Numbered from the stretch's first letter, positions 21,003 through 30,483 are shown. The stretch is 64,000 bases of DNA from Flavobacterium sp. LC2016-01 (GCF_009711135.1 NZ_WMIC01000001.1:186001-250000); one strand, 5' to 3'. Made by a program: numbers and translations. Notes: generated from the sequence alone by a model not told the origin.

Positions 21003-23636
21003 ATGACAATTCCAGCACAATTTGACGCTAAGACGATTGAGAATAAATGGTATGATTACTGGATGAAAAACAATTACTTTCATTCAGAGCCAGATCATAG
21101 AACGCCGTATACTATTGTAATTCCGCCTCCTAACGTCACTGGTGTCTTGCATATGGGTCACATGCTGAACAATACTATTCAGGATGTTTTAATTCGTCGT
21201 GCACGTTTAAAAGGTTTCAACGCCTGCTGGGTTCCGGGAACGGATCACGCCTCTATTGCTACTGAAGCAAAAGTTGTAGCCAAATTAAAAGCAGAAGGAA
21301 TCAACAAAAATGATTTAACCCGCGAAGAATTCCTAAAACATGCCTGGGAATGGACAGATAAATATGGTGGAACAATCCTAGAGCAACTTAAAAAATTAGG
21401 AGCTTCATGCGATTGGGAACGTACCAAATTTACTATGGATCCAGATATGTCCGCATCTGTAATTAAATCGTTTGTGGATTTATACAACAAAGGTTTGATT
21501 TATAGAGGATACCGAATGGTAAACTGGGATCCGGAAGCAAAAACGACTTTGTCTGACGAAGAAGTTATTTACGAAGAACAACAAGGGAAATTATTTTTCC
21601 TAAAATATAAAATTGAAGGTTCAGAAGATTTCTTGACGATTGCGACAACGCGTCCGGAAACTATTTTTGGAGATACTGCTATTTGTATCAATCCGAATGA
21701 TGAGCGTTTTACACATTTAAAAGGCAAAAAAGCGATCGTTCCAATTTGCGGTCGTGTAATTCCAATTATCGAAGATGAATATGTAGATGTTGAATTCGGA
21801 ACAGGATGTTTGAAAGTAACTCCTGCGCACGATATGAACGATAAAACGCTTGGAGAGAAACACAATCTTGAAATCGTTGATATTTTTAATGAAGATGCAA
21901 CTTTAAACAGCTTCGGATTACATTATCAAGGAAAAGATCGTTTTGTAGTTCGTACTGAAATTGCAAAAGAATTAGAAGAAATTGGAGCTTTGGCAAAAAC
22001 TGAAATCCATTTAAATAAAGTTGGAACATCTGAAAGAACCAAAGCCGTAATCGAACCAAGATTATCGGACCAATGGTTTTTGAAAATGGAAGATTTGGTA
22101 AAACCAGCTATTAAATCGGTTTTAGAAACGGGAGATATTAAATTACATCCAAAACGTTTCGAAAACACTTATGCGCATTGGTTGAACAATATTCGTGACT
22201 GGAATATTTCTCGTCAATTATGGTGGGGACAACAAATTCCGGCGTATTACTACGGAGACGGAAAAGAAGATTTCGTAGTTGCTGAAAATATAGAAGATGC
22301 GTTAGTTTTAGCAAAAGAAAGAACTAACAATCAACAATTAACAATTAACAATTTAACACAGGATGTTGATGCGTTAGATACATGGTTTTCATCTTGGCTT
22401 TGGCCGATGTCTGTTTTCGGTGGAATTATGGATCCGGAAAGTGCTGATTATAAATATTACTATCCAACAAATGACTTAGTAACAGGTCCGGACATTTTGT
22501 TTTTCTGGGTTGCGAGAATGATCATTGCAGGTTACGAATATGCAGGAGAAAAACCATTTACGAATGTATATTTGACTGGTTTGGTTCGTGATAAACAACG
22601 TCGTAAAATGTCTAAATCATTAGGAAATTCTCCTGATCCTTTAGACTTGATTGAGAAATTCGGTGCCGATGGTGTTCGTGTAGGATTGCTTTTAAGCGCT
22701 TCTGCAGGAAACGATATTATGTTTGATGAGGAATTATGTAATCAAGGAAAAGCGTTCTCAAACAAAATTTGGAATGCTTTCAAATTGATTAAAGGTTGGG
22801 AAGTTTCTGAAACTATTCCACAGCCAGAATCATCAAAAGTAGCGATTGAATGGTTTGAAGCGAAATTACAGCAGACTTTAGTTGACATTGAAGATAATTT
22901 TGAAAAATACAGAATTTCAGATTCATTGATGGCAATTTATAAATTGGTTTGGGATGATTTCTGTTCTTGGTTCTTAGAAATGATTAAACCGGCTTACCAA
23001 CAACCAATTGATAAAGCGACTTTTGATAAAGCAATCGAAATGTTAGAAAGTAACTTGAAATTGCTACATCCTTTCATGCCTTTCTTAACGGAAGAAATCT
23101 GGCAGTTAATTGCAGAAAGAACTCCGGAAGAAGCTTTAATTGTTTCGACTTGGCCAGAATTAAAACCATTTGATGCTAAATTGATTGCCGATTTTGAAAA
23201 TTCAATTGAAGTAATTTCTGGAATCAGAACGATTCGTAAAGACAAAAATATTCCGTTTAAAGATGCAATCGAATTAAAAGGAATCAACAGCGAAAATCTT
23301 TCGACTTATTTTGATTCAGTTGTAACGAAATTAGGAAACGTTTCTGCATTCGAATATGTTTCTGAAAAAGTAGACGGTGCTTTATCTTTCCGTGTAAAAT
23401 CAAATGAATATTTCATTCCGATTACAGGAAATATTGACGTTGAAGCTGAAATCGCAAAATTGACAGAAGAATTGAATTACACAAAAGGATTCTTAAAATC
23501 TGTAGAAGCAAAACTTTCAAACGAGAAATTCGTAAACGGAGCTCCTGAAAAAGTGCTAAACATAGAAAAACAAAAACAAGCCGATGCTTTAGCAAAAATT
23601 GCGACAATTGAGCAGAGTTTAGCTGGATTAAAATAA
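21003..23636 (+). CDS. valS: Valyl-tRNA synthetase
   Basis: ValRS charges tRNA-Val and edits mischarged threonine. The 877-residue class I enzyme has PPPNVTGVLHMGHMLNNTIQ with HMGH at residues 50-53. The editing CP1 domain has TTRPETIFGDTAI and the tryptophan motif AHWLNNIRDWNISRQLWWG. DALDTWFSSWLWP follows, then KMSKSLGNSPDPLD near 535, a helical anticodon domain, and a C-terminal coiled coil (about 810-877). One oddity is a short Asn/Gln/Thr-rich stretch (NNQQLTINNLT, about residue 442) encoded by a CAATTAACAATTAACAA-type repeat just before DALDTWFSS. This looks like an in-frame repeat insertion in a tolerant loop. Confidence 0.97.
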   Translation: MTIPAQFDAKTIENKWYDYWMKNNYFHSEPDHRTPYTIVIPPPNVTGVLHMGHMLNNTIQDVLIRRARLKGFNACWVPGTDHASIATEAKVVAKLKAEGINKNDLTREEFLKHAWEWTDKYGGTILEQLKKLGASCDWERTKFTMDPDMSASVIKSFVDLYNKGLIYRGYRMVNWDPEAKTTLSDEEVIYEEQQGKLFFLKYKIEGSEDFLTIATTRPETIFGDTAICINPNDERFTHLKGKKAIVPICGRVIPIIEDEYVDVEFGTGCLKVTPAHDMNDKTLGEKHNLEIVDIFNEDATLNSFGLHYQGKDRFVVRTEIAKELEEIGALAKTEIHLNKVGTSERTKAVIEPRLSDQWFLKMEDLVKPAIKSVLETGDIKLHPKRFENTYAHWLNNIRDWNISRQLWWGQQIPAYYYGDGKEDFVVAENIEDALVLAKERTNNQQLTINNLTQDVDALDTWFSSWLWPMSVFGGIMDPESADYKYYYPTNDLVTGPDILFFWVARMIIAGYEYAGEKPFTNVYLTGLVRDKQRRKMSKSLGNSPDPLDLIEKFGADGVRVGLLLSASAGNDIMFDEELCNQGKAFSNKIWNAFKLIKGWEVSETIPQPESSKVAIEWFEAKLQQTLVDIEDNFEKYRISDSLMAIYKLVWDDFCSWFLEMIKPAYQQPIDKATFDKAIEMLESNLKLLHPFMPFLTEEIWQLIAERTPEEALIVSTWPELKPFDAKLIADFENSIEVISGIRTIRKDKNIPFKDAIELKGINSENLSTYFDSVVTKLGNVSAFEYVSEKVDGALSFRVKSNEYFIPITGNIDVEAEIAKLTEELNYTKGFLKSVEAKLSNEKFVNGAPEKVLNIEKQKQADALAKIATIEQSLAGLK

Positions 23637-23664
23637 AATTCAGAGTTTCTATTAATTTATAGAA

Positions 23665-23704
23665 TTAAACCCGACAGGTTTCAAAAACCTGTCGGGTTTG
23701 TTAT
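23665..23704 (+). terminator. Intrinsic terminator after valS
   Basis: AAACCCGACAGGTTT pairs with AAACCTGTCGGGTTT (ending 23699) around a short loop, followed by T-rich sequence. Confidence 0.9.
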
Positions 23705-23712
23705 TTTTTTTC

Positions 23713-23841
23713 GCCACGAATTCACGAATTTTATTTTTGCAATCGTTGAGTAAAATAATAATTTACTGAATTATTCACGAATAATTGTAAAAATAAAATT
23801 CGTGAATTGCTTCGCCAATTCGCTATCGCTTGGGTCGTGGC
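23713..23841. repeat. Imperfect inverted repeat of about 129 bp
   Basis: GCCACGAATTCACGAATT at 23713-23730, continuing into TTATTTTTGCAAT, faces AATTGTAAAAATAAAATTCG (from 23783) and a final TCGTGGC at 23835-23841. The element reaches the stop codon of the permease gene. It resembles a dispersed non-coding repeat. Confidence 0.6.
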
Positions 23842-25154
23842 TATTTTTTTTTCTTTCTCAAAACCAAAAACAAAGGATAAGAAACAATCGTAATTCCAAC
23901 AATAATAATAAAACTTTTAGGATCGCTGTAAATGAAACCTGCAAGCAATGCGATAGAAAATATAATTGCTATTATAGTCGTCCAAGGATACCAGAATGAA
24001 CGATAAGGTCTCGGTAAATCAGGTTCTGTGGTTCTTAATTTTATAAGCGAATAATAGGCCAGTCCCCAAACAATTATAGAGATAAAAGCGGCGAAAGAAA
24101 ATAATACTTCAAAAGAACCAATACAGATTAAAAACAAACTGAAAAGCGACGAAACCAAAAGCGCGACAATTGGCGTTCCACCTTTATTAACCTGAGTTCC
24201 TTTTTTTATAAAAAATCCGTCACGGCTTAATCCGTAAAGAATTCTTGGCGGTATCATCATAAACGCATTCAGAATGCTGATTAAAGAGAAAATAGAAATC
24301 ACCGTTACAACAACGGCGCCGTTTTCTCCAAAAAGAACTTTGGCAACATCGGCAGCGGCCAAATTTGATTTTGCCAAAGTTTCAATAGACAATACGTGAA
24401 AAAAGGCAGCATTTACTAAAACATAAATTGCCACAACCAGTAAAACACCACTGTATAAAGATTTTGGAATATTTTTGCTCGGATCGTCATTTTCTTCTGC
24501 AAAAAAACAAACAGCGTTCCAACCATTATAAGTTCCTATAATAAGCTGTAAAGATTTAAAAAATCCAAATACAAGTCCGATTTGAAAGATGGAACTGTCG
24601 GTTTTGATTTTTGGAACCTCAATTCCTGAATACATAAAACAAGCAATTACCAAAGCGACAAAACAAATCACTTTTAAGAAACTTGTAATTTGCTGAATTA
24701 CGCTTCCGTTTTTCACACCGCTTAAATGAAGCAATACAAAAGCAGTTAATAGAGAAATGGATATTACAGTTGAATAATTGGCAAGAGATGGAAATAAAAT
24801 AATCGAATATTCACTGATTACAATGCAGTAAAATGCAGGCGGAATGGCATTGACAATATAATCAAACCAACCAGATAAAAAACCGGCATATTCACCTAAA
24901 GCTCTTTTGATATAATTATAAGATCCACCAGCTTTTGGCAGCATTGTGGCCAATTCTGAATAAGAGTTTGCCCCCAGTAAAACATATAAACCTCCAAAAA
25001 TCCAGGAAGCGATAATCAGCCAGTAATTATTTAATAGTCCTGCAATGGAACCCGGCGTTCGTAAAATCCCGACTCCAATGGTTCCGCCAATTAATACAGC
25101 AATGTTAAAACTTAATCCAAGTGTTTTTTTTAATTGGTTTTTGGAATCTGACAT
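23841..25154 (-). CDS. APC-superfamily amino-acid permease
   Basis: The 437-residue protein has twelve predicted membrane helices and the APC signature at the first helix, VLIGGTIGVGILRTPGSIAG, where GTIGVGI is the substrate-backbone-binding bend. LPKAGGSYNYIKRALGEYAG between helices 2 and 3 and PRILYGLSRDG fit the LAT/YjeM-type amino-acid transporters. The exact substrate cannot be inferred. It stands alone, convergent with valS, and a terminator hairpin lies upstream between it and the TonB-dependent receptor. Confidence 0.9.
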   Translation of the reverse strand: MSDSKNQLKKTLGLSFNIAVLIGGTIGVGILRTPGSIAGLLNNYWLIIASWIFGGLYVLLGANSYSELATMLPKAGGSYNYIKRALGEYAGFLSGWFDYIVNAIPPAFYCIVISEYSIILFPSLANYSTVISISLLTAFVLLHLSGVKNGSVIQQITSFLKVICFVALVIACFMYSGIEVPKIKTDSSIFQIGLVFGFFKSLQLIIGTYNGWNAVCFFAEENDDPSKNIPKSLYSGVLLVVAIYVLVNAAFFHVLSIETLAKSNLAAADVAKVLFGENGAVVVTVISIFSLISILNAFMMIPPRILYGLSRDGFFIKKGTQVNKGGTPIVALLVSSLFSLFLICIGSFEVLFSFAAFISIIVWGLAYYSLIKLRTTEPDLPRPYRSFWYPWTTIIAIIFSIALLAGFIYSDPKSFIIIVGITIVSYPLFLVLRKKKK

Positions 25155-25230
25155 AGAAGTTGGTTTTGTTTAAAGTGGAAAATTTAGAGCAAAAGTAAAG
25201 ATAATTAAGGCACTTTCTTCTGCTAAAAAA

Positions 25231-25264
25231 TAAAAACCTCATTTATTGCTAAATGAGGTTTTTG
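25231..25264. terminator. Bidirectional terminator after the TonB-dependent receptor
   Basis: AAAAACCTCATTT pairs with AAATGAGGTTTTT around a short loop (25232-25263). It lies downstream of the minus-strand receptor gene. Confidence 0.88.
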
Positions 25265-25341
25265 TCGAAATTTAAACCGAAACTTTCACTGTTTAAAAAA
25301 GTGAAGAATAGTTTTAACAAATTAAAATCTAATTCAAAAAT

Positions 25342-27570
25342 TTAGAATTTGTATCGTAAGCTCGTCATAATTTGACGAGGTGCTATAGGGTTCACACTAT
25401 AATTTTCGTGAACTGTATAATTTAACTCGTTTGTAATGTTTGATAATTTACATAAAATCGAGATTTTTTTCCAAGTGTAACCAGCTGAAGCATCAATTGT
25501 AGTGTAACCTTTCAACGGAATTTCTCTGTGGTAGATTCCATCAGGATACGTCACAGTATCTGTACTGTATTGATCATTCCATCCACCTAAACGGTCACCA
25601 ATGTAATTTCCAATTGCTCCTAAAGATACTCCTTTAAAGAATCCTTCTTGTACGGTGTAAAAGAAGCTTAAGTTTGCTGTATTTGCAGGAGTTCTAACAA
25701 GACGATCACCTTCAATAAAACTTCCGTTTAAACCTGATGTTTTAGAATAACGCATATCGTTATAGCTGTAGCCTGCAATAATATTTAATCCTTCGATTGG
25801 TCTTGCCGTAACATCAATTTCAATCCCTTTACTTTTAGTTTCACCACTCAAAATTTTTACGTTTGTGTCGGTGTTTAAACTTCCGTCAGCTTTAAATTCA
25901 GCCGTTTGAGCCAAGTTGCTGTTTACGATTTGATAAACAGTAAAATTAGTACTCAACATTCCTTCTAAGAAATCAGTTTTAATACCTGCTTCATATTGAT
26001 CAATAATAGATGGCTCAATTGGTTTTAAATCTGCTGTCGTTCCAGTGTTTGGAGTAAAGGATGTAGAATAACTACCAAATATAGAAATGTCTTTTCTTGG
26101 CTGGTATATTAATCCAAATTTTGGAGAAAATGCATTGTCTAATTTTTTAGCACCAACTGTCGGTACTGCATTTTCTGGAGCTACAGTTTGTTTTCCGTTT
26201 ACTAATGTTTCTTTGTAAGTGGTAACTTCAGCTTCCTGCCATGACCAACGTACACCAGCTAATACTTTGAATTTTTCTGTGATTGAAATCAAATCCTGAA
26301 AATAGACACCAAAACGGTTTGTTTCTGTTTTTGCAATTTGTGTTGCTCTGGCATCAGGAATGTCATTTCTTTGTGTTGACGGATCAAAGTTGAAAAGATT
26401 AATTGTGTCGTAATTTGCGGGGTTAAATGCAAAAGTGTAAGCTGTTGCAAATGAGTTTTCCCAGTCTGAACCTGTAAATATTTGGTGCTTTACTGATCCG
26501 GTATTAAAATTCCCTTGAAGACTTAATTGATCTCCAAGTATTTGTTCTAAGTTTTCGTTTTGAACTAAAGGTCTTGTCCAGTCTCCGTTAGGTTTAATTG
26601 TCGATAATTGAGCTGTAGATTTTGAAGCTCTATTATAAGTTTGGTAAGAACTGTTGAAGTTAAGCTTCCAGTTTTTATTGAAATCATGATTCAATAAGGC
26701 AGAAGCACTAGCAGATTTCGTATTTCCATTAGACCAAAGTGATCCATAAAAAGCATTACGAGGTAAATCAAGAATTTGTGTACCAATAATTCCTGTTCCA
26801 AAATCTGGTGTCCAGTCTGCTGTTAAATAATCTCCCTGTACTGTAATTTGCGTTTTTTGGCTAATAACAAAAAGCAACGACGGGTTTACATATAAACGCT
26901 TATTTTTTACGACATCTCTAAAGCTTTCTGAATTTTCGTAAGAACCATTAATTCTAAAAGCAATTGATTTAGTTAAACCTCCATAAAAATCAATAGTTGG
27001 TTTGTAATAAGCAAAACTTCCTATTTGCATAGATACTTCACCACCAGTCTTAAATTGAGGAGTTTTTGTTACAAGGTTAACGATTCCACCAGGAGCTACA
27101 TTTCCGAATAATAATGCAGAACCTCCTTTAAGGAATTCCACTTTATCTAAACCTGAAACATCCGGAATAGAACCTGCGTTGTAACGAAATCCATTTTTAA
27201 ACATATTATTGGCTGACAAGTCGTAACCTCTTGAGAAAAAAGATTCCTGAGCACCACCTCTGGCTGAACCAACATATACACCATTTGCATTTTTAAGAAC
27301 TTCACTTAATCTAACCGCTTGTTGCTGTTCGATAACTTCAGAACCAATAACTTGTATCGCTTGCGGATTATCCATTGGTTTTAATCCAGAACGAACTGCA
27401 GTTACCGGTTTTGGTTCTTTATTTTTAGTTATAATTACTTCGTTAAGAATTTCTCCTTTTTTATTTTTAACGGTATCACTTGCAGTTGTGGCATTATCTG
27501 CACTTGTAAATTCCTGGCTATATGATGCAAAACTTATCAAAGATAAAGCAAGTAGTAAACTATGTTTCAT
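25342..27570 (-). CDS. TonB-dependent siderophore-type receptor
   Basis: The 742-residue outer-membrane receptor imports a chelated metal or similar ligand using TonB energy. It has a signal peptide ending SYSQ, a TonB-box-like segment (LNEVIITK near residue 44), and a plug domain (about 60-185; MDNPQAIQVIGSEVI, FSRGYDLSANNMFKNG, LDKVEFLKGGSALLFGN, PGGIVNLVTKTP). A 22-strand barrel follows, ending in a C-terminal phenylalanine (MTSLRYKF). The plug pattern is that of the FhuE/FoxA/FpvA siderophore group. It has no CarboxypepD_reg extension. The upstream DUF4198 gene and a shared palindrome suggest a common metal-responsive control. Confidence 0.93.
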   Translation of the reverse strand: MKHSLLLALSLISFASYSQEFTSADNATTASDTVKNKKGEILNEVIITKNKEPKPVTAVRSGLKPMDNPQAIQVIGSEVIEQQQAVRLSEVLKNANGVYVGSARGGAQESFFSRGYDLSANNMFKNGFRYNAGSIPDVSGLDKVEFLKGGSALLFGNVAPGGIVNLVTKTPQFKTGGEVSMQIGSFAYYKPTIDFYGGLTKSIAFRINGSYENSESFRDVVKNKRLYVNPSLLFVISQKTQITVQGDYLTADWTPDFGTGIIGTQILDLPRNAFYGSLWSNGNTKSASASALLNHDFNKNWKLNFNSSYQTYNRASKSTAQLSTIKPNGDWTRPLVQNENLEQILGDQLSLQGNFNTGSVKHQIFTGSDWENSFATAYTFAFNPANYDTINLFNFDPSTQRNDIPDARATQIAKTETNRFGVYFQDLISITEKFKVLAGVRWSWQEAEVTTYKETLVNGKQTVAPENAVPTVGAKKLDNAFSPKFGLIYQPRKDISIFGSYSTSFTPNTGTTADLKPIEPSIIDQYEAGIKTDFLEGMLSTNFTVYQIVNSNLAQTAEFKADGSLNTDTNVKILSGETKSKGIEIDVTARPIEGLNIIAGYSYNDMRYSKTSGLNGSFIEGDRLVRTPANTANLSFFYTVQEGFFKGVSLGAIGNYIGDRLGGWNDQYSTDTVTYPDGIYHREIPLKGYTTIDASAGYTWKKISILCKLSNITNELNYTVHENYSVNPIAPRQIMTSLRYKF

Positions 27571-27607
27571 TTGGCTTATTTAGATTTAATAAAAATAATT
27601 TTTTGTG

Positions 27608-27640
27608 CAAATATAAGGCTGCATAGAGCGTTTAACAAAA
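27608..27640 (-). promoter_or_regulatory. Promoter of the TonB-dependent receptor gene
   Basis: On the minus strand TTTTG (27636-27640) is followed after 20 nt by TATATTTG (27608-27615), matching the Bacteroidota -33/-7 consensus with ideal spacing. The leader would be about 30 nt. Confidence 0.75.
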
Positions 27641-27724
27641 TTTATAAAAGGGTTTTCTTACTTAAAGTTGCATTAATTTTATCTTAAGATTTGCTTAAGA
27701 TTTTGTCTTTTATATTCTTATTTA

Positions 27725-27737
27725 TTATTTAGAATAA
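27725..27737. promoter_or_regulatory. Candidate operator TTATTTAGAATAA, receptor gene
   Basis: This 13-bp palindrome (TTATT-TAG-AATAA) occurs identically at 28601-28613 in front of the DUF4198 gene. A related TTATTTAGATTTAATAA-like sequence lies at 27576-27592, next to the receptor start. Identity of the binding protein is unknown; Fur is the obvious guess from the gene content. Confidence 0.5.
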
Positions 27738-27760
27738 ATTAAAAGAAGCAAACTGAAAAC

Positions 27761-27794
27761 AAAAAAACCTTGTTCTTACGAACAAGGTTTTTTA
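27761..27794 (-). terminator. Terminator after the DUF4198 gene
   Basis: AAAACCTTGTTC pairs with GAACAAGGTTTT around a four-base loop, with A-run and T-run flanks. It separates the DUF4198 transcript from the receptor gene. Confidence 0.9.
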
Positions 27795-27825
27795 CTAAGA
27801 CTAATTTAAAAATGAAGGGGTATTA

Positions 27826-28551
27826 TTATTTTACTGTAATTTGGTAAGTAGCCATTTTCCAAATTTCATCATATTTTTTGCCGTTGTGCTCTCCAGACGA
27901 TTTATCTGTGTGTGCATATTCAACCATATAATTTCCTGACCAGATAGGAGTAAATGAGAATTCACCTTTATCATTTGTCCATAATTCTTTTTCCCAGCCG
28001 TTTGGAGCAATTACTTTGATTTTGGTTTCTTTTGCTAATGCTCCCTCATAAGCTGCTACACCGGATACTTTTGCATCTTTTTTTGCGATGTCGGCATTTT
28101 CAGAAAATAAACTGATCTGATTTTTGTTTGCCAGTATTGTATTTCCTGCAGTCTTATTTCCAACAACAACTGTTGCACTTGAATTATAATCTAACTTCAT
28201 TGTTCCGTAAACATCTTTAACTGTGTGATGCATTACAATAGTGTAAACTCCATCTTCATCTGGCGTAAAAAATGCCTGATACTTATTATCTAAAGCTTTT
28301 GAAGTAAGTTTAGTTTCTTTCTTTGACGGACTGATAACTGCCAATGAGAAATCTTTTAGATCTGAAAACCATTTGTCAGCTTTTGTAATATCGTTTTCTG
28401 AAAATTCTCCAAAATAAACTGAAATTTCCTGTGCTTTTCCTTTCACTCCCGTAGCTTTTGTTTCGATCCAAAGTGCATGGGCAAATAATTGCGGACTGGC
28501 AGCGAACATTAAAAGTAAAAATGTAATTGTTTTTAAAGTTTTCGATTTCAT
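27826..28551 (-). CDS. DUF4198 family exported protein, metal-uptake associated
   Basis: The 241-residue protein has a signal peptide (cleavage near LFAHA) and the DUF4198 pattern. It opens with HALWIETKATG right after cleavage, followed by ISVYFGEFSEND, FTPDEDGVYTIVMHHT, and a C-terminal carboxypeptidase-regulatory-like half (EKELWTNDKGEFSFTPIWSG, NYMVEYAHTDKS). DUF4198 proteins are commonly found beside TonB-dependent metal or siderophore receptors, as here, and resemble NikM-type periplasmic metal-uptake components. The N-terminal His of the mature protein could bind a metal; that is inference. Confidence 0.82.
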   Translation of the reverse strand: MKSKTLKTITFLLLMFAASPQLFAHALWIETKATGVKGKAQEISVYFGEFSENDITKADKWFSDLKDFSLAVISPSKKETKLTSKALDNKYQAFFTPDEDGVYTIVMHHTVKDVYGTMKLDYNSSATVVVGNKTAGNTILANKNQISLFSENADIAKKDAKVSGVAAYEGALAKETKIKVIAPNGWEKELWTNDKGEFSFTPIWSGNYMVEYAHTDKSSGEHNGKKYDEIWKMATYQITVK

Positions 28552-28588
28552 ATAATGAAGTTTAAAATTATAAAATAGGATTATTGCA

Positions 28589-28613
28589 CAAACTTAAAGT
28601 TTATTTAGAATAA
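28589..28613 (-). promoter_or_regulatory. DUF4198 promoter -7 element with overlapping palindromic operator
   Basis: TAAGTTTG on the minus strand (28589-28596) fits the -7 consensus. Four bases upstream lies the palindrome TTATTTAGAATAA (28601-28613), in the space between -7 and -33, a typical repressor position. Confidence 0.6.
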
Positions 28614-28705
28614 TTAAAAATAAAAGAAAAGAAAGATTTGTAAAGTTTTCATTTTTTTTAAGATTTAGTATTTTATAAAAAAGAAGAAGTTCATTTTAAA
28701 AGCCT

Positions 28706-28713
28706 TAATTTTG
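28706..28713 (+). promoter_or_regulatory. MFS transporter promoter, -7 element
   Basis: TAATTTTG matches TAnnTTTG and lies 19 bp before the transporter start. No good -33 box is visible. Confidence 0.5.
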
Positions 28714-28732
28714 CAGTCAGAAAATTGATTTC

Positions 28733-29893
28733 ATGATTTTACCTTTCTTAAAAAAGTACCAAAATACCCCCAAAGGCTATCGTATTGCTAACACGGTTTT
28801 TTTCTTTCTCTCCGGAATTGGATATTCATCGTGGGTTTCTAGAATTCCGCACATACAAGCACAATTGCATTTGTCTGAAGCACAATTTGGTGCCGTTTTA
28901 TTTGCTTTTCCCATTGGTTTAATGCTTACAATGCCTTTTACAGGAAGATTATTAAATAAATACAGCAGTCGTTATATCATGCTTTTAGGAGCAGTTATGT
29001 TTAATATAGTACTGGCTTTGCCCGGTTTGGTTGCCTTTGTGTGGCAATTGGTTATTGTACTTTTAATTTTTGGAGCTTCTCGAAATATTTTCAATTTGTC
29101 AATTAATGCACAGTCGTTGGAGGTCCAAAAATTATATCCCAAATCAATTATAACTCGTTTTCACGCTGTTTGGAGTATCGCGATTTTTACAGGTGCCGGA
29201 TTGGGTTATGTCATGGTTACGCAGCATGTTGCACCCTCGCATCATTTATTAGGAGTAAGTGTTTTTATGATGGCAGTTACAGCTTGTTTTTATCCAATGA
29301 GTATTCATAATGAGCCTGTTCCGGTCAAAAAGAAATTCTTTTCAATGCCTGAAAAAAACTTAGTGAAGTTCGCTTTGATTTGTTTTGTTTCAATGGCCTG
29401 TGAAAATACAATGTACGACTGGAGTGGTATTTATTTCGAAAATATATTAAAAGCTTCTCCAAAATTAACCAGTGCCGCTTTTGTATTTTTTGCATCCGCA
29501 GTGACTTTAGGACGTATATTTGGAGATTACGGCGTAATGAAATTTGGAACTAAAAAAATTCTGCTTTACAGCGGGATTTTAATCACAGTAGGTTTTGGTA
29601 TTTGTTTCATTCTGCCTTATATATATCCAACTATTTTTGGTTATATGTTGATTGGTTTTGGCGTTTCCTGCGTGGTTCCGTTGGTGTTCAGCATTGCCGG
29701 CAGATCTTCAAAATTAAGCAGCGGTTCGGCATTGACTTCTATTTCTACTATTGGTTATTTGGGATTTTTATTGGTGCCGCCAATGGTGGGTTTTATTTCA
29801 GAGTATTTAAGTATGAAATGGGCTTTTCTGGTTATGGCGCTTTTAGGAATTCTGATGATTTTTATGGTGAATAAAATTGGGGAAAACGAATAA
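28733..29893 (+). CDS. MFS transporter
   Basis: The 386-residue protein has twelve predicted helices in two halves with the loop motif TGRLLNKYSSRYIM after helix 2. SGIGYSSWVSRIPHIQAQLH near the N-terminus and FGAVLFAFPIGLM fit the YbjJ/FucP-like branch of the major facilitator superfamily. The substrate is unknown. It is divergent from the DUF4198 gene and shares its 181-bp upstream region, but there is no further sign that the two are co-regulated. Confidence 0.85.
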   Translation: MILPFLKKYQNTPKGYRIANTVFFFLSGIGYSSWVSRIPHIQAQLHLSEAQFGAVLFAFPIGLMLTMPFTGRLLNKYSSRYIMLLGAVMFNIVLALPGLVAFVWQLVIVLLIFGASRNIFNLSINAQSLEVQKLYPKSIITRFHAVWSIAIFTGAGLGYVMVTQHVAPSHHLLGVSVFMMAVTACFYPMSIHNEPVPVKKKFFSMPEKNLVKFALICFVSMACENTMYDWSGIYFENILKASPKLTSAAFVFFASAVTLGRIFGDYGVMKFGTKKILLYSGILITVGFGICFILPYIYPTIFGYMLIGFGVSCVVPLVFSIAGRSSKLSSGSALTSISTIGYLGFLLVPPMVGFISEYLSMKWAFLVMALLGILMIFMVNKIGENE

Positions 29894-29908
29894 AATTTTC
29901 AATCTAAA

Positions 29909-30022
29909 CTGGACTGAAGTCCAGCTCTACAAGATTTTTCGAACCTTTTGTTCTTTATTCTTTTGTAAAATTCCGTAGGAATGGAATGTGTAGTAGCAAC
30001 GAATTTCAATCCGTTGGAAATT
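29909..30022. repeat. REP-like palindromes after the MFS gene
   Basis: CTGGACTGAAGTCCAG (29909-29924) is a near-perfect palindrome, followed by ATTCCGTAGGAATGGAAT-type dyad sequence and AATTTCAATCCGTTGGAAAT. These are short non-coding palindromes of the kind scattered in Flavobacterium genomes. They may also terminate the transporter transcript. Confidence 0.45.
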
Positions 30023-30031
30023 ATGCATGAT

Positions 30032-30457
30032 TTATCTAATATGTTTTTTTAATTCGTCTACTAATTCATCTTGTTTCTCGATTAATCTAAAAATGTAAAA
30101 TTTTCCATTTTTGGATTCAACCCGATACCCGTTAGGAATTTTTGTGACTGCAAAAATTGAGTTTAAGGAAATAGTTTTTGTTGGTTTTCCTTTTTCTGTT
30201 ATAATTATTTTTTCATTGTCAATTTCATAAACTGTAGAAAGTGTTTTTTTCCATTTTTTGTCAAAATAAAACCAAGCAATTGGTAAAACAATTAGGATTG
30301 AAACATAAAAGATCATTATTTGCATTGACCCTGAATTGAAATCTTTTGTCAAAACATAAGCCGCGATTAACATACCGCTTCCATAATAGACAGACATGAA
30401 AATTCTACTTTTCTTTATAAATTTTTGTTTGTTTTCTTCTGAAATACTGTATTTCAT
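30032..30457 (-). CDS. Small membrane protein with PH-like C-terminal domain
   Basis: The 141-residue protein has two membrane helices (about 22-38 and 48-66). A soluble beta-rich domain follows (STVYEIDNEKIIITEKGKPT, KTISLNSIFAVTKIPNGYRV), which resembles bacterial PH-like domains of the YcxB kind. No catalytic residues are visible. It is the last of three closely spaced minus-strand genes (26-bp gap to its upstream neighbour). Function unknown. Confidence 0.65.
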   Translation of the reverse strand: MKYSISEENKQKFIKKSRIFMSVYYGSGMLIAAYVLTKDFNSGSMQIMIFYVSILIVLPIAWFYFDKKWKKTLSTVYEIDNEKIIITEKGKPTKTISLNSIFAVTKIPNGYRVESKNGKFYIFRLIEKQDELVDELKKHIR

Positions 30458-30483
30458 TTTAATAATTATAGTTAAAATTTTAT

